A stretch of DNA of 64,000 nucleotides from Pseudomonas quercus (GTDB lineage Bacteria; Pseudomonadota; Gammaproteobacteria; Pseudomonadales; Pseudomonadaceae): NCBI RefSeq assembly GCF_012033695.1, contig NZ_JAAVJI010000016.1:1-64000 (forward strand). Direction: 5' to 3'. The notes beneath the pieces are model-generated. The model did not search any database. It saw nothing but the letters and a program-made list of their open reading frames with translations, and was not told the origin of the DNA. Made by a program: the position numbers and the translations under genes. Positions 17,001 through 25,054 of this stretch are shown here, piece by piece. Each line of letters opens with the position of its first letter. Within the stretch, counting starts at the first letter, position 1.

Positions 17001-17573
17001 GCCGTCCAGGCTGAAAATACCGTTACCAAAGGCCAACAGATCAGCCCGGCGACACATCAGGGTAGAAGGCTCGCCAATAATGTTCCATGGGTACTCGCCC
17101 AGGAAGGACGTCATTTCCGGCCCACTGATACGCGTGCTTTCCAGGAACGGAAACCGTGTGGCGTAGGTATCCGGCAAGGCATCACCCGCTTCATCGACCA
17201 GCCGGCGCCGGGCCGTCACCAGCGCCAGGCCCGTGCAGGCCTCGAAGGTCTCCACTTGCCGGCGCACGCAGGTCGGTTCCAGCAGGTCATCGTCATACAG
17301 AAACTTGATGTAGGTGCCCTGTGCCCGCGCCACCCCCTGGGTGACGTTCATCGCTTCGCCCAGCTGAACCTCGTTGCGCTGGTAATGAATGGGCCAGGGG
17401 CTGGAGGGCCGCAGGCGCTCGACAATGTCCTGGATAGCGGTAGTTGGGCAGTCGTCACCGATCACGATTTCGATCGCCGGGTAGTCCTGGGCCAAGGCAC
17501 TCTGGAGGGCCGCCTCAAAGAACGCGGCCTTGTAGGCGGGGATGACAATGCTGACCAGTGGCGACGGTCCCAT
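14100..17573 (-). CDS. Large multidomain glycosyltransferase (probable flagellin glycosyltransferase)
   Basis: A 1157-residue soluble protein. Residues about 5-230 are a GT-A family 2 domain (SPLVSIVIPAYKAAFFEAAL, acidic D94-D95-D96 in FLYDDDLLEP). A second degenerate GT2-like unit lies near 335-560, a third near 590-860 (DYIVFLDAACVVADEQW, GGFDEARFVHRWADVDLCLK). The C-terminal 220 residues resemble a GT-B/GT4 fold. This architecture matches the very large Fgt/FgtA proteins beside flgL/fliC in Pseudomonas that put the first sugars on flagellin. The ATG at 17573 has an AGGAG six bases upstream; a longer frame to 17606 lacks one. It lies 51 bp behind the next glycosyltransferase and is probably co-transcribed with it. 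Acceptor and sugar are inferred from position. Confidence 0.85.
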   Translation of the reverse strand: MGPSPLVSIVIPAYKAAFFEAALQSALAQDYPAIEIVIGDDCPTTAIQDIVERLRPSSPWPIHYQRNEVQLGEAMNVTQGVARAQGTYIKFLYDDDLLEPTCVRRQVETFEACTGLALVTARRRLVDEAGDALPDTYATRFPFLESTRISGPEMTSFLGEYPWNIIGEPSTLMCRRADLLAFGNGIFSLDGQHIDWLGDLAIYVKLLRQGDLAMLDETLSAFRVSRHQFSQGGRDDHSGPKAFHALFRQLIKQLGWVRAQPDNSRVLIAPLATSQAGLGAEAEPRDLSAWLHEVLPGFAQPDFKRWLGARRLGPLRQARIDTHVAAQGGGPAVLLVVKDLDNDEQGVLRTLHSLDRQAPLLANTTVVVVSSRPGMGTGQVEERLYWVSSDKGQFTRHLNQLISETPFDWLFMLEAGTHLNADALSVTLLELMNKPACPAIFCDQTYTDGVGGQWPLLRGNFNLDQLLSMPLAMGRHWFFQRDALLGMDGFDDTLPGATELDMILRLIEAGQLGFGHISEPLVTCQAKTLARCEDERLALLHHVQRRGYDQARVTESTPRHYLIDYSAATPAVTVLVAAQGSLEHLKRCVATVLMLTRYPSFQLMLVETEHTDAAVQPWMSAVAQESEGKVLAMRSVAPLGLNIALNGAVEAIDTDYIVFLDAACVVADEQWLALLIDQAMRPEVGAVGARRVERGERLQDAGVRLGLEGPADTALLTRQDGPVDYVQVQRNVTVLSRTCLAMSRAIFRQVGGFDEARFVHRWADVDLCLKVHWAGYLNVWTPRAWVALTEPVRQPQGDTPADEQAMYAQWGASLGRDPSVSYLHALRGSGFEFDPDPQVTWRPMAFAGLPVVVGVGQCGKADPRIGKPLEALRAAGLLEGGLVPDALGVSEWLRLVPGSVVLPVVPGNDFGLDAAQSQLAPCRIGDLAAAEDHWLEPVALQQTLARFDKVLVATPGQATRVAGAHPHIEVLPSRLDAMGWRDLPCTKPQGGRLRVGLLCDDPHALDVPLLAQVLERFAGQVTWVVYGQLPEAWRPWVGAFQPAVAPHRYPAVLAGLGLHAALVAVADRFSTLATAEQQVMAHGACATAVIASRPSEWPAVIVDHSVDGFSQALQAWLNDAPHCQAVAQRLHAQVLAHGLLDGAQAAQWVAAWNGVAV

Positions 17574-17624
17574 GGGAGCTCCTGCAAATCCGGATAATGG
17601 AAACAACCAACAGCCTGGCGTGCC

Positions 17625-20600
17625 CTACTGGCCCGTCCAGGCCTCCAGCCAGCGGTGGAGCGCTGGCCCATGCAGCATGAAGTTTTGGTGAATGGCCGCT
17701 CGCAGGGCCAGCCCTTGGGCGGCACTGGCAACCGGGTCGGCCAGGTGTGAGCGAATGGCGGCAATCCATTCTTCAGTGGTATTGCTGCTCACCAAGGTCA
17801 CCGGCAGGCTGCCGCGGTAACTGCGGGTTTCGGTGCACACCACCGGGAACCCGCACGCCCCATACTCCAGCAGGCGCAGGTTGCTCTTGCAGTCATTGAA
17901 AATGTGCTGTTCAAGGGGGGCGACGGCCAGGTCGAAGTCCAGGCTGGCGAGCTTGGCCGGGTACAGGTCCAAGGGCACAGGTGGGTGGTATTCGTGAATG
18001 TAGGGGCGCAGTTCGTCCGGGCACATGCCGAAGAACACCCAATCCACCTCAGTGGCCAGGGCCTTGACTACGTCCTTGATCAGTAGCAGGTCCCCGGTAT
18101 GGCTGGTACCGCCGCCCCAGCCTACGCGCGGCTTCTTGCCGGCGCGGTGGCGGCCTTGCAGGTGAGCCCAGCGCTCAGGCGGGAGCATGTTGGGGACCAC
18201 GCGAACATCCTGGCTCATGTCGCCCATCACTTCGGCCAGGGTTTGGGTCGAGACCACGAGCCGGTCGCACATCCCGATACCGCGGCGTAGCGAATCCTTG
18301 ATTTCCTTGGCCACAAAGCGTTTGTGTTCGTTGGCGCCCGGCACGTCCAGCAGGTAGTCGTCGATCTCGAACACGCGGTACGCCGAGGAGAACTGCTTGA
18401 AGGTAGTGATACCTTCTATGGCACGGGCGCTGAAGCGGCCCTGGAAAATCACGGCGTCGGGTTTGAACCGGCCTATTTCCGTCACGGAGGGCGCGCCATG
18501 GTAGATCAGGCCTGTTACCAGCTGCGCCCGCTCCAGCTCCTGGAACGGCTTGATCAGGCGGTAATGGCCCACCGCACCGGGGTTGATGGACAGCCCCAGA
18601 AGGTGGGGCCGCAAGCGCTGCTCGAACGGTTGCCAGGCCCCCTGTACACCCGCGTCCAGCCCGTAGCTGACGCTGTTAAGTGTCTGGTTAGGGTTGTAGG
18701 CGGGGTCTGCCAGCAGGCGCGGTAGCCAACGTTGGCAAGCCTGGACGGCAGCGTCTTCGTAACCAGGGCGTAGCTGAGGGATGTTTTCCAATGAGGCGCG
18801 ATAACCCACTACAGCTTCAGGGGTCCAGGCCACCAGCGAGCCAGCATCCGCCGCTCGCAGGCAGAAGTCCACGTCGGCACAGTGCTCGCCAAACAGGCCG
18901 GTAGCCAGGCCGCCCAAGCTGTCGAACAGGCTGCGGCGAACCATCATGCAGTTCAGGCTCACGGCACTGAAGTTCTGTGGCACCACCAGGCGCTGCAGAT
19001 AGCCGCGGGCCGTGGCGGACTCGCCTATAAAGGGGGAACCGGCGATGCCACGCATGCCGAGAATCAGCCCGGCATGCTCCACTCGGCCATCCGCGCCCAC
19101 CAGCTTGGCCCCGGTCACGCCAATTTCCGGTCGCTGTGCAATGGCCAGCATTTCCTCCAGCCAGCGGTCCTCAAGGGCCTGGCAGTCTGCGCTCAGCATT
19201 AGCAGGTATTCGCCTTTCGCCTGCTCGGCCAAGGCATTGAAACGTTCACCCTTCACACCACCCGCCGCATGATCCAGTACGCGAATGCGCCCTTGACCAA
19301 TGTCGACCAATGCCTGCAACCAGGCCCGGCTGCTGGCAGACTCGTTGGCCGTGGTGCCAATAAGCAGTTCGTAATGGCTGTAGCCCGTCTTGGCCAGCAA
19401 GCTGTCCAGGCAGGCCTGCAATTGCGTGGGGTTATCCAGGCTTAACAGCAGGATCGAGACCAGGGGCCGCTGTTCATGCAGGTAGTTCACACGCAGAAAG
19501 CCGCCCACTTCGGCAGGTCGCCATTCGTAGGCCTGGCCCAGCCGGGCCAGGTGGTTGGCCACCATGGCCGTATGGCCTTGCACTACGCTGCTCTCGCTCA
19601 ACCAGCCGGCATAAGGCAGTTGGGCATGCAGCAGCACTTCGGGAATGTGGTGCACGGCGGCCAGGCCAAAGTGTTCGGCCATGCGCAAGGCCAGGTCCGC
19701 GGCAGCCGTTTCCCCGGCTGAAGGGTCCAGCCCCCCCACCTCGGCAAACCCCTGTCGGGAAAAGGCCACAGCCCGCCCTACGTAAGGGTAGGCGCGCAGC
19801 AGGTCCAGGTTGAAGTCGGGTTTGAACACCGGCTCCGGCGTGGCAGGGTCGAGCCGGTCTTCGTCGCTGTAACAGGCCTGAATGGCCTCGCGGGTAACGA
19901 TGCGCTCAGCCAGCAGCAGCAATGCATGGGGCACAAGGGTGTCACCGGCTTCCAGCAGGTAGAACCAGTCAAAACCCTCCAGCTGCACCAGCAATTCGTT
20001 CAGCTGTACCGGCCAATCCTGGTGCAAGGGCGCGAACAGGTGGTCGCCCTGCATCTCCAAAGCGTGCTGCGTGCTGGACAATACCAGGCACCCGCACGCC
20101 CCATAGCGCTGAGCCGCCAGGCTGTCCAGGGTGGCTTGCACGCCGGTGTTGCCTTCGCGGGCCAGGATCACCGGCAGTATCTGCGGCTTGTGTGCCCAGC
20201 CGTTCACTCGCTCCTCGACCAGTGCCTGACCTGCCTCCGAAAATGTTCGTTGGGCCAGCCACTCCTGGTACATGTGGGCAAAGCTGGTGGCATTTGCACC
20301 AATGTGTTCAGCCTGGGTCATCTTCTGGACCTGCAACAGGCGCATCATGGGCAGCTCGGCATACGGGCGCTTAGCCTCGGGAACAGGCGGCAGAGCCAGG
20401 TCCGCAATGCGCACAGACCCTGGCCATGGCGAACGCTCTCCGCCCAGCTGGCTGATAAGCTGGGCAATCACGGCATGCTCCAGCACCTGGCGTTTCTCCA
20501 CGTCCAGGCCGCGGTATCGGGCGGGCTCCAGGCGCTCGGCGCACAGCTGCTGATTGATGACCGCCAGGTGGCCATGGCGCAGAATACTGATATACAACGC

Positions 20601-21197
20601 CAGGTCGAACGCCACTATCAGCTCGCTGTCGGGGCTCGCGAGCATGGGGACTACACGCTTGAGGTACTCTCGCCGCAGCAGTGTTGTGCTAAGGCTGCCA
20701 ATGAAATTGAGGGACCAGTCCTGGAAAAACGACAGCACGTCCCCGCCTTTGAGCAAGGCATCGCCCGCCAGCAGGGATTGGTTTTCCACCCGGATCGGCA
20801 ACATCACCCCATCCGGGTCTGCGAACCAGCGCAAGGCCGCGCAGATTCCGGCCTCCGGGTAGGCCTGCAGTACCTGGGCCTGGCGCGCTACCAATGACGG
20901 CAACAGCCAATCGTCCCCATGCAGAAACTTGACATAGGTGCCCTTCGCCTTGCCCAACGCCCATTCCACGTTCGCTGGGTAGGCCAGCTTCGTAGCATGA
21001 ACCTGCACGCGCAAAGGGACGGTGGTACGGCCTTTGGCCTCTTCTACCAGGCGAGCCACTTCAGGGTCGCCCGAGCTGTCACTGACAATGATTTCCAGCG
21101 CAGGGTAGTTTTGCCCAAGGGCGCTATGAAGGGCACGGTAGAAATGGGTCGCACTGCTGACCAGGATGGCGATGGTGACCAGGGGTGTCGATTTCAT
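17625..21197 (-). CDS. Large multidomain glycosyltransferase (probable flagellin glycosyltransferase)
   Basis: A 1190-residue paralogue of the downstream gene. It has an N-terminal GT2 domain (residues about 5-225, STPLVTIAILVSSATHFYRALH, acidic GDD at 94-96), a second GT2-like part (about 370-570) and a third GT2 domain (about 605-840, QRPLVSILLLSLDN). The C-terminal GT-B-like region spans about 880-1190 (RPHLLGLSINPGAVGHYRLI, KSNLRLLEYGACGFPVV). The start at MKSTPLVTI fits the downstream paralogue's N-terminus; the frame to 21278 would add an unlikely leader. It lies directly after flgL, on the same strand but behind a hairpin terminator, and has its own sigma-54-type promoter. Confidence 0.86.
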   Translation of the reverse strand: MKSTPLVTIAILVSSATHFYRALHSALGQNYPALEIIVSDSSGDPEVARLVEEAKGRTTVPLRVQVHATKLAYPANVEWALGKAKGTYVKFLHGDDWLLPSLVARQAQVLQAYPEAGICAALRWFADPDGVMLPIRVENQSLLAGDALLKGGDVLSFFQDWSLNFIGSLSTTLLRREYLKRVVPMLASPDSELIVAFDLALYISILRHGHLAVINQQLCAERLEPARYRGLDVEKRQVLEHAVIAQLISQLGGERSPWPGSVRIADLALPPVPEAKRPYAELPMMRLLQVQKMTQAEHIGANATSFAHMYQEWLAQRTFSEAGQALVEERVNGWAHKPQILPVILAREGNTGVQATLDSLAAQRYGACGCLVLSSTQHALEMQGDHLFAPLHQDWPVQLNELLVQLEGFDWFYLLEAGDTLVPHALLLLAERIVTREAIQACYSDEDRLDPATPEPVFKPDFNLDLLRAYPYVGRAVAFSRQGFAEVGGLDPSAGETAAADLALRMAEHFGLAAVHHIPEVLLHAQLPYAGWLSESSVVQGHTAMVANHLARLGQAYEWRPAEVGGFLRVNYLHEQRPLVSILLLSLDNPTQLQACLDSLLAKTGYSHYELLIGTTANESASSRAWLQALVDIGQGRIRVLDHAAGGVKGERFNALAEQAKGEYLLMLSADCQALEDRWLEEMLAIAQRPEIGVTGAKLVGADGRVEHAGLILGMRGIAGSPFIGESATARGYLQRLVVPQNFSAVSLNCMMVRRSLFDSLGGLATGLFGEHCADVDFCLRAADAGSLVAWTPEAVVGYRASLENIPQLRPGYEDAAVQACQRWLPRLLADPAYNPNQTLNSVSYGLDAGVQGAWQPFEQRLRPHLLGLSINPGAVGHYRLIKPFQELERAQLVTGLIYHGAPSVTEIGRFKPDAVIFQGRFSARAIEGITTFKQFSSAYRVFEIDDYLLDVPGANEHKRFVAKEIKDSLRRGIGMCDRLVVSTQTLAEVMGDMSQDVRVVPNMLPPERWAHLQGRHRAGKKPRVGWGGGTSHTGDLLLIKDVVKALATEVDWVFFGMCPDELRPYIHEYHPPVPLDLYPAKLASLDFDLAVAPLEQHIFNDCKSNLRLLEYGACGFPVVCTETRSYRGSLPVTLVSSNTTEEWIAAIRSHLADPVASAAQGLALRAAIHQNFMLHGPALHRWLEAWTGQ

Positions 21198-21273
21198 GAG
21201 GAACTCGCCTGATGGCCACTGAAAACTGCGCGCGGCCAGAAAAATGACGGCATCGATGCCATTGGTCGCTTGT

Positions 21274-21289
21274 TGCAAAAGTGGTGCCG
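21274..21289 (-). promoter_or_regulatory. Candidate sigma-54 promoter for the two glycosyltransferases
   Basis: Minus-strand CGGCAC-CACTT-TTGCA matches TGGCAC-N5-TTGCW except for the first base. The predicted start near 21264 leaves a leader of about 67 bases, nearly the same as at pseB and the vioA-like gene. Confidence 0.7.
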
Positions 21290-21321
21290 GTTAGGTGACG
21301 GAAAAATCACCGCCATAAGAA

Positions 21322-21367
21322 AGCCGCCAGCCCACACCTGTTACAACACAGGGTGGTGCTGGCGGCT
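21322..21367 (-). terminator. Hairpin terminator after flgL
   Basis: Perfect 10-bp arms AGCCGCCAGC/GCTGGCGGCT with partially paired inner bases, followed on the minus strand by TTTCTTA. It sits 53 bp after the flgL stop and ends the flgFGHIJKL transcript before the glycosyltransferase promoter. Confidence 0.75.
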
Positions 21368-21419
21368 CGATAAAGCAGGGCTTGCCCCAGGTTCGCCTGG
21401 GGCTATAAGGCCGCGTAGC

Positions 21420-22988
21420 TTACAGCCGGTCGAACAGGTTCAGCTGCGAGATCTTGGCGAAGGACAGTTGGGCGGCCTGCAACATGGTCTGCTGCAAGGT
21501 CAACTGCGTGGTCGCTTCGGCCAGGTCGGTATCGCCGATCTGGGACTGGGTGGTGGCGTTGGCCGTGTGCAGGCTGGTGATCTGGTCGCTCTGGATTTGC
21601 AGGGCGTTTTCCCGCGCACCAATGGAGCCACGTGTCACGTCCACACGGTTAGTGGCCGATTGCAGGTTGCCTACCGCAGACTCCAGCGAATTGCGCAGCT
21701 TGAGTTGCGCTGCCGGGTTGTTAGCGGTTGGCGTATTCAGGGCCACTTGCAGCTGGTTCAGCGTGTCCAGCACGTTCTGGGTGCTGTGGGTATTGGCACT
21801 GACCGTAAACTGATCACTGGTGGCTGGCGTGCCACTGATGTTGAAGGTCACGCCTGCGGTGGTCAGTGAGCCGCTACCGTCGTAGGCGCCGGTGGTAATG
21901 GGCTTGCTGCTGTCGGTCACAGGCTGCGCGAACACCTGGTAGCTGCTGGCGCTGGTGAACTTGATCAAGGCACCGTTGGTGGGGAAGCCTGCCGTGTAGG
22001 TGGCAGCGTTCGTCACCGAACCTGCGGTCATTTGCGCCGTGGAGGTATTACCCGCCAGGCGGTTGGCCGTGATGGTATCCGGTGTGGTCTTGAGGCTGAA
22101 CGTGCGCCCGGCCAGCACCGTATCAGCACTTTCGGTCTTGGCCACGTTGGTGTTCACCATAAAGTTCACGCCGTACAGGCTGATGGTGTCACCCCCTTCC
22201 TTCGCGGAATTGTACGTCCCCTTCCCGCCCGACTGCGCTGTGACGTCGTTGCCGCTGGCATCCGTTAGTGTGTACTGGGTGCCGCTGGTGAAGGTGAGCG
22301 AATAGGGTTCACCTTTGGCAAACTGGGTGTTGTAGCTGGTCATGGAGGTCATTTGACCGGCCGATACCGTCAGTTTGCCATCCACGGTCGCAGGGGATAC
22401 CTGGGTGGTCTGGGTACGGCTGGTATTGGTAGCCAGATCAAAAATGCTGAACCCGGAATCGTTGGTCGCTACCGACAGGTTGTCAGACACCTGAAGGCTT
22501 AGCTGGGTCTCGTCGCCTTGATAGGTGTAGCTGCCATCGCTGTTGAGCGAATACGGCTGCGTGGAGGTCTTGGACCCGGAGAACAGGTACTGGCCGTTTG
22601 AGTCTTTGGTGTTGAGCAAGCCAAAGACGGTGTCCTTGATCTGGCCGATCTCACTGGCAATGGACGCACGGTCGTCGTCAGTCTGGGCGCCGTTGCCGCC
22701 CTGGATCGCCAACTCGCCCGCACGTTGCAGCGCCGTGGTGATGTTGGCCAGCACACTTTCTTCAGACGACAGCGAGTTGGTAGCGCTGGTGATGTTGCCT
22801 TTGTACTGGTCCAGCACCGCGCTTTGCTGGCGAAGCTGCAGCAGTTTGGCCGCGCCTACCGGATCATCCGCTGCCGTCTGGATGCGTTGGCCGGAGCTGA
22901 TCTGGTTCTGCGTCTTGGCCGTGTCGGCGAAGTTCTTGGTATAGGTGGCAGAGCTGTTGGCGAAGTACTGGCCAGTGGAAATACGCAT
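21420..22988 (-). CDS. flgL: Flagellar hook-filament junction protein FlgL (HAP3)
   Basis: Joins hook and filament with FlgK. The 522-residue protein starts MRISTGQYFANSSATYTKNF, and the N-terminal coiled part QNQISSGQRIQTAADDPVGA is the flagellin/HAP3 signature. The C-terminus ATTQLTLQQTMLQAAQLSFAK...LNLFDRL matches the HAP3 end helix. It is well over 150 residues longer than enterobacterial FlgL, the extra lying in the central variable region (about 150-400), as is usual in pseudomonads. It is last in the flgF-flgL operon, 13 bp after flgK. Confidence 0.95.
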   Translation of the reverse strand: MRISTGQYFANSSATYTKNFADTAKTQNQISSGQRIQTAADDPVGAAKLLQLRQQSAVLDQYKGNITSATNSLSSEESVLANITTALQRAGELAIQGGNGAQTDDDRASIASEIGQIKDTVFGLLNTKDSNGQYLFSGSKTSTQPYSLNSDGSYTYQGDETQLSLQVSDNLSVATNDSGFSIFDLATNTSRTQTTQVSPATVDGKLTVSAGQMTSMTSYNTQFAKGEPYSLTFTSGTQYTLTDASGNDVTAQSGGKGTYNSAKEGGDTISLYGVNFMVNTNVAKTESADTVLAGRTFSLKTTPDTITANRLAGNTSTAQMTAGSVTNAATYTAGFPTNGALIKFTSASSYQVFAQPVTDSSKPITTGAYDGSGSLTTAGVTFNISGTPATSDQFTVSANTHSTQNVLDTLNQLQVALNTPTANNPAAQLKLRNSLESAVGNLQSATNRVDVTRGSIGARENALQIQSDQITSLHTANATTQSQIGDTDLAEATTQLTLQQTMLQAAQLSFAKISQLNLFDRL

Positions 22989-23001
22989 GTCGTCCGCTCC
23001 C

Positions 23002-25044
23002 TTACAAGGCGTTGAGCAGGGTGGAGAAAACTTCCTGCGCAGTCTTGATGATCTGCGAGGACGCCGTGTAGTACTGCTGAAACTTGACCAAGTCTGCGGC
23101 TTCTTCGTCCAGGTTCACACCTGCCACCGAGTCCCGGCTGGAGGTGGCGGACTTGAGCACTGATGCGGTTGCAGTTGCATCACTGCTGGCCTGCGCGGCC
23201 TTGGCCCCAACGTCTTCCACCAGCTTGGCATAAGCGCCGGTCATGCTCACACCGCCACCAGACTGGGTACCTACCGTTTTGGCATTCTGCAGGTTCAGTA
23301 TGGCGGTGGCGTTGCGGTTGTCGGAGGCGCCATTGCTGTTGAAAGCAACGGTGTAACTGTCCTTGGCAGCCGGTGAGCCGCTGATGTTCATCTGGAAGCT
23401 GGCGGTCATGGCTTTGCCGTCAGCATCGAGCATGGCGGCACCACTGTCATCCAGCAGCGGAACAGCGACATTCAGGGTGTTGGTCTGGTTGGGCACAATG
23501 GTGCCGCTGCCGATACCTACGCCACTGGCGTTATAGACCGTATAGCCCTGGCTGCCATTGCTGGCCGCACCGAACACCAACTTCACCGGCAAGCCGTTCT
23601 GTAGACCCGTCTGGGTTTTGGCCAGGCCAGTGCTGTCGTACACATCCAGCCGCGTGGTCAGCGTAGGCTGGGTCACGCTACCGGTGCCGCTGTTGCCCGA
23701 GCCACTGGTGGTCGCCAGCGGGGCCGCAAAGGCCAATTTGGACACGTCGGTCAAGGTGGTGCTGATCTGGCCGGCGCCATTACGCGTCGGGGTGACCGTA
23801 AAGCTATCGCCTTTAGTCAGGGCATTGCCCTTGAGTGCCAGCGTGAAGCCATCGAAGCTTGGCGCCGGGTCCTCGTCCAAGGTGTGGCTACCCATGGAGG
23901 TGCCATCCGAACGGGTTACGGTGTACGTGTTGCTGTCAGAGAACTTCACGCCGTAGTTGTAGGCGGTGAGCTTGCTGGTATCCGTAATGGTGACATTCAG
24001 GTTGCCCGAGCCGTCGCTGTTCCTGGACGAGGCCTGGCTACGGCCAGCAATGGCCGTGTCGGTGTTGATGCTGGAGAACAGGCTGGAGCCGAAGTTGCCA
24101 TTGGCATCCACGCCCTGCCCCAGCTGGGTATTGACGGCGTCGCTGACCACCATGGCCAGGCGGCCGATTTCATTCTGGGCCGGTTGCAGCACATCGTTGC
24201 GATACCGCAGCAGGCCGCCGATCTGGCCGCCGCTGGCCACCGTGGTCACGTCGGTGCTGTAGCTGGCGTAGTTGACGGTCAACCCATAGGCCGTGGGGTC
24301 GGCGACTGTGGGTTGAGCGGTCAGGGTATTGGCCGACGTACCCGACACCAACGCCTGGCCGGTGCCCATGTACACGTCGTACTGGCCGTCGCGCTGCTGT
24401 ACGGTCACGCCCACGAGCTGGTTGAGCTGACGTACAGCCTCGTCCCGGGAGTCCAACAGGCTGGTAGGGCTACCCGTGCCGCTGGCAGAAACGATCTGCT
24501 GGTTCAGCGCCGCAATGGATTTGCTCAGGGTGTTCACCTGCCCCGACAGGGAGGTGAGCTGGCTGTTCACGTCCGTCATGGACGTGTTCATTTGCGTAGC
24601 GATGGTGTTGAAACGGTTGGTCAGGGTCGAAGCTGCGGTAGCCAGCAACTGGCGCGACGCCGTATCGCTGGGGGCCGCGGCTGAGGTCTGGAGCGAGGTA
24701 AAGAAGTCAGACAGCACCGACGTGACACCGGTGGCTTTGTCTGACAAAAGCGAATCCAGGGTCGCAGCGTTGGTCGACAGGGTGCTGGCTTCCGAATCCA
24801 GGGCCGTACTGCTCGATACCTGGTTCTGCAGGTAGGAGCTGTAGATCCGACGCACTTCGGCCAGGGTGGTACCACTGCCCACGTAGCCTGCACCGCCAAT
24901 GCTTTGCAGCGCGCCCGCCTGGGACACCGTGGACTGGCGCGAATAACCGGCCGTGTTCACGTTGGAGATGTTGTTACTGGTAGTGGTCAGCGCCGCCTGG
25001 CTGGTAGACAGCCCCGACAAGCCGATGTTGATCAGATTCGCCAT
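23002..25044 (-). CDS. flgK: Flagellar hook-associated protein FlgK (HAP1)
   Basis: Hook-filament junction protein of 680 residues. The N-terminus ANLINIGLSGLSTSQAALTTTSNNISNVNTAGYSRQ is the rod/hook/HAP signature, and the C-terminal helix DEEAADLVKFQQYYTASSQIIKTAQEVFSTLLNAL is characteristic of FlgK. The long Ser/Thr/Asn-rich centre (about 300-580) is an expanded variable region. FlgN, encoded at 37472, is its likely export chaperone. It lies 10 bp after flgJ. Confidence 0.95.
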   Translation of the reverse strand: MANLINIGLSGLSTSQAALTTTSNNISNVNTAGYSRQSTVSQAGALQSIGGAGYVGSGTTLAEVRRIYSSYLQNQVSSSTALDSEASTLSTNAATLDSLLSDKATGVTSVLSDFFTSLQTSAAAPSDTASRQLLATAASTLTNRFNTIATQMNTSMTDVNSQLTSLSGQVNTLSKSIAALNQQIVSASGTGSPTSLLDSRDEAVRQLNQLVGVTVQQRDGQYDVYMGTGQALVSGTSANTLTAQPTVADPTAYGLTVNYASYSTDVTTVASGGQIGGLLRYRNDVLQPAQNEIGRLAMVVSDAVNTQLGQGVDANGNFGSSLFSSINTDTAIAGRSQASSRNSDGSGNLNVTITDTSKLTAYNYGVKFSDSNTYTVTRSDGTSMGSHTLDEDPAPSFDGFTLALKGNALTKGDSFTVTPTRNGAGQISTTLTDVSKLAFAAPLATTSGSGNSGTGSVTQPTLTTRLDVYDSTGLAKTQTGLQNGLPVKLVFGAASNGSQGYTVYNASGVGIGSGTIVPNQTNTLNVAVPLLDDSGAAMLDADGKAMTASFQMNISGSPAAKDSYTVAFNSNGASDNRNATAILNLQNAKTVGTQSGGGVSMTGAYAKLVEDVGAKAAQASSDATATASVLKSATSSRDSVAGVNLDEEAADLVKFQQYYTASSQIIKTAQEVFSTLLNAL

Positions 25045-25054
25045 GGTTCAAACC

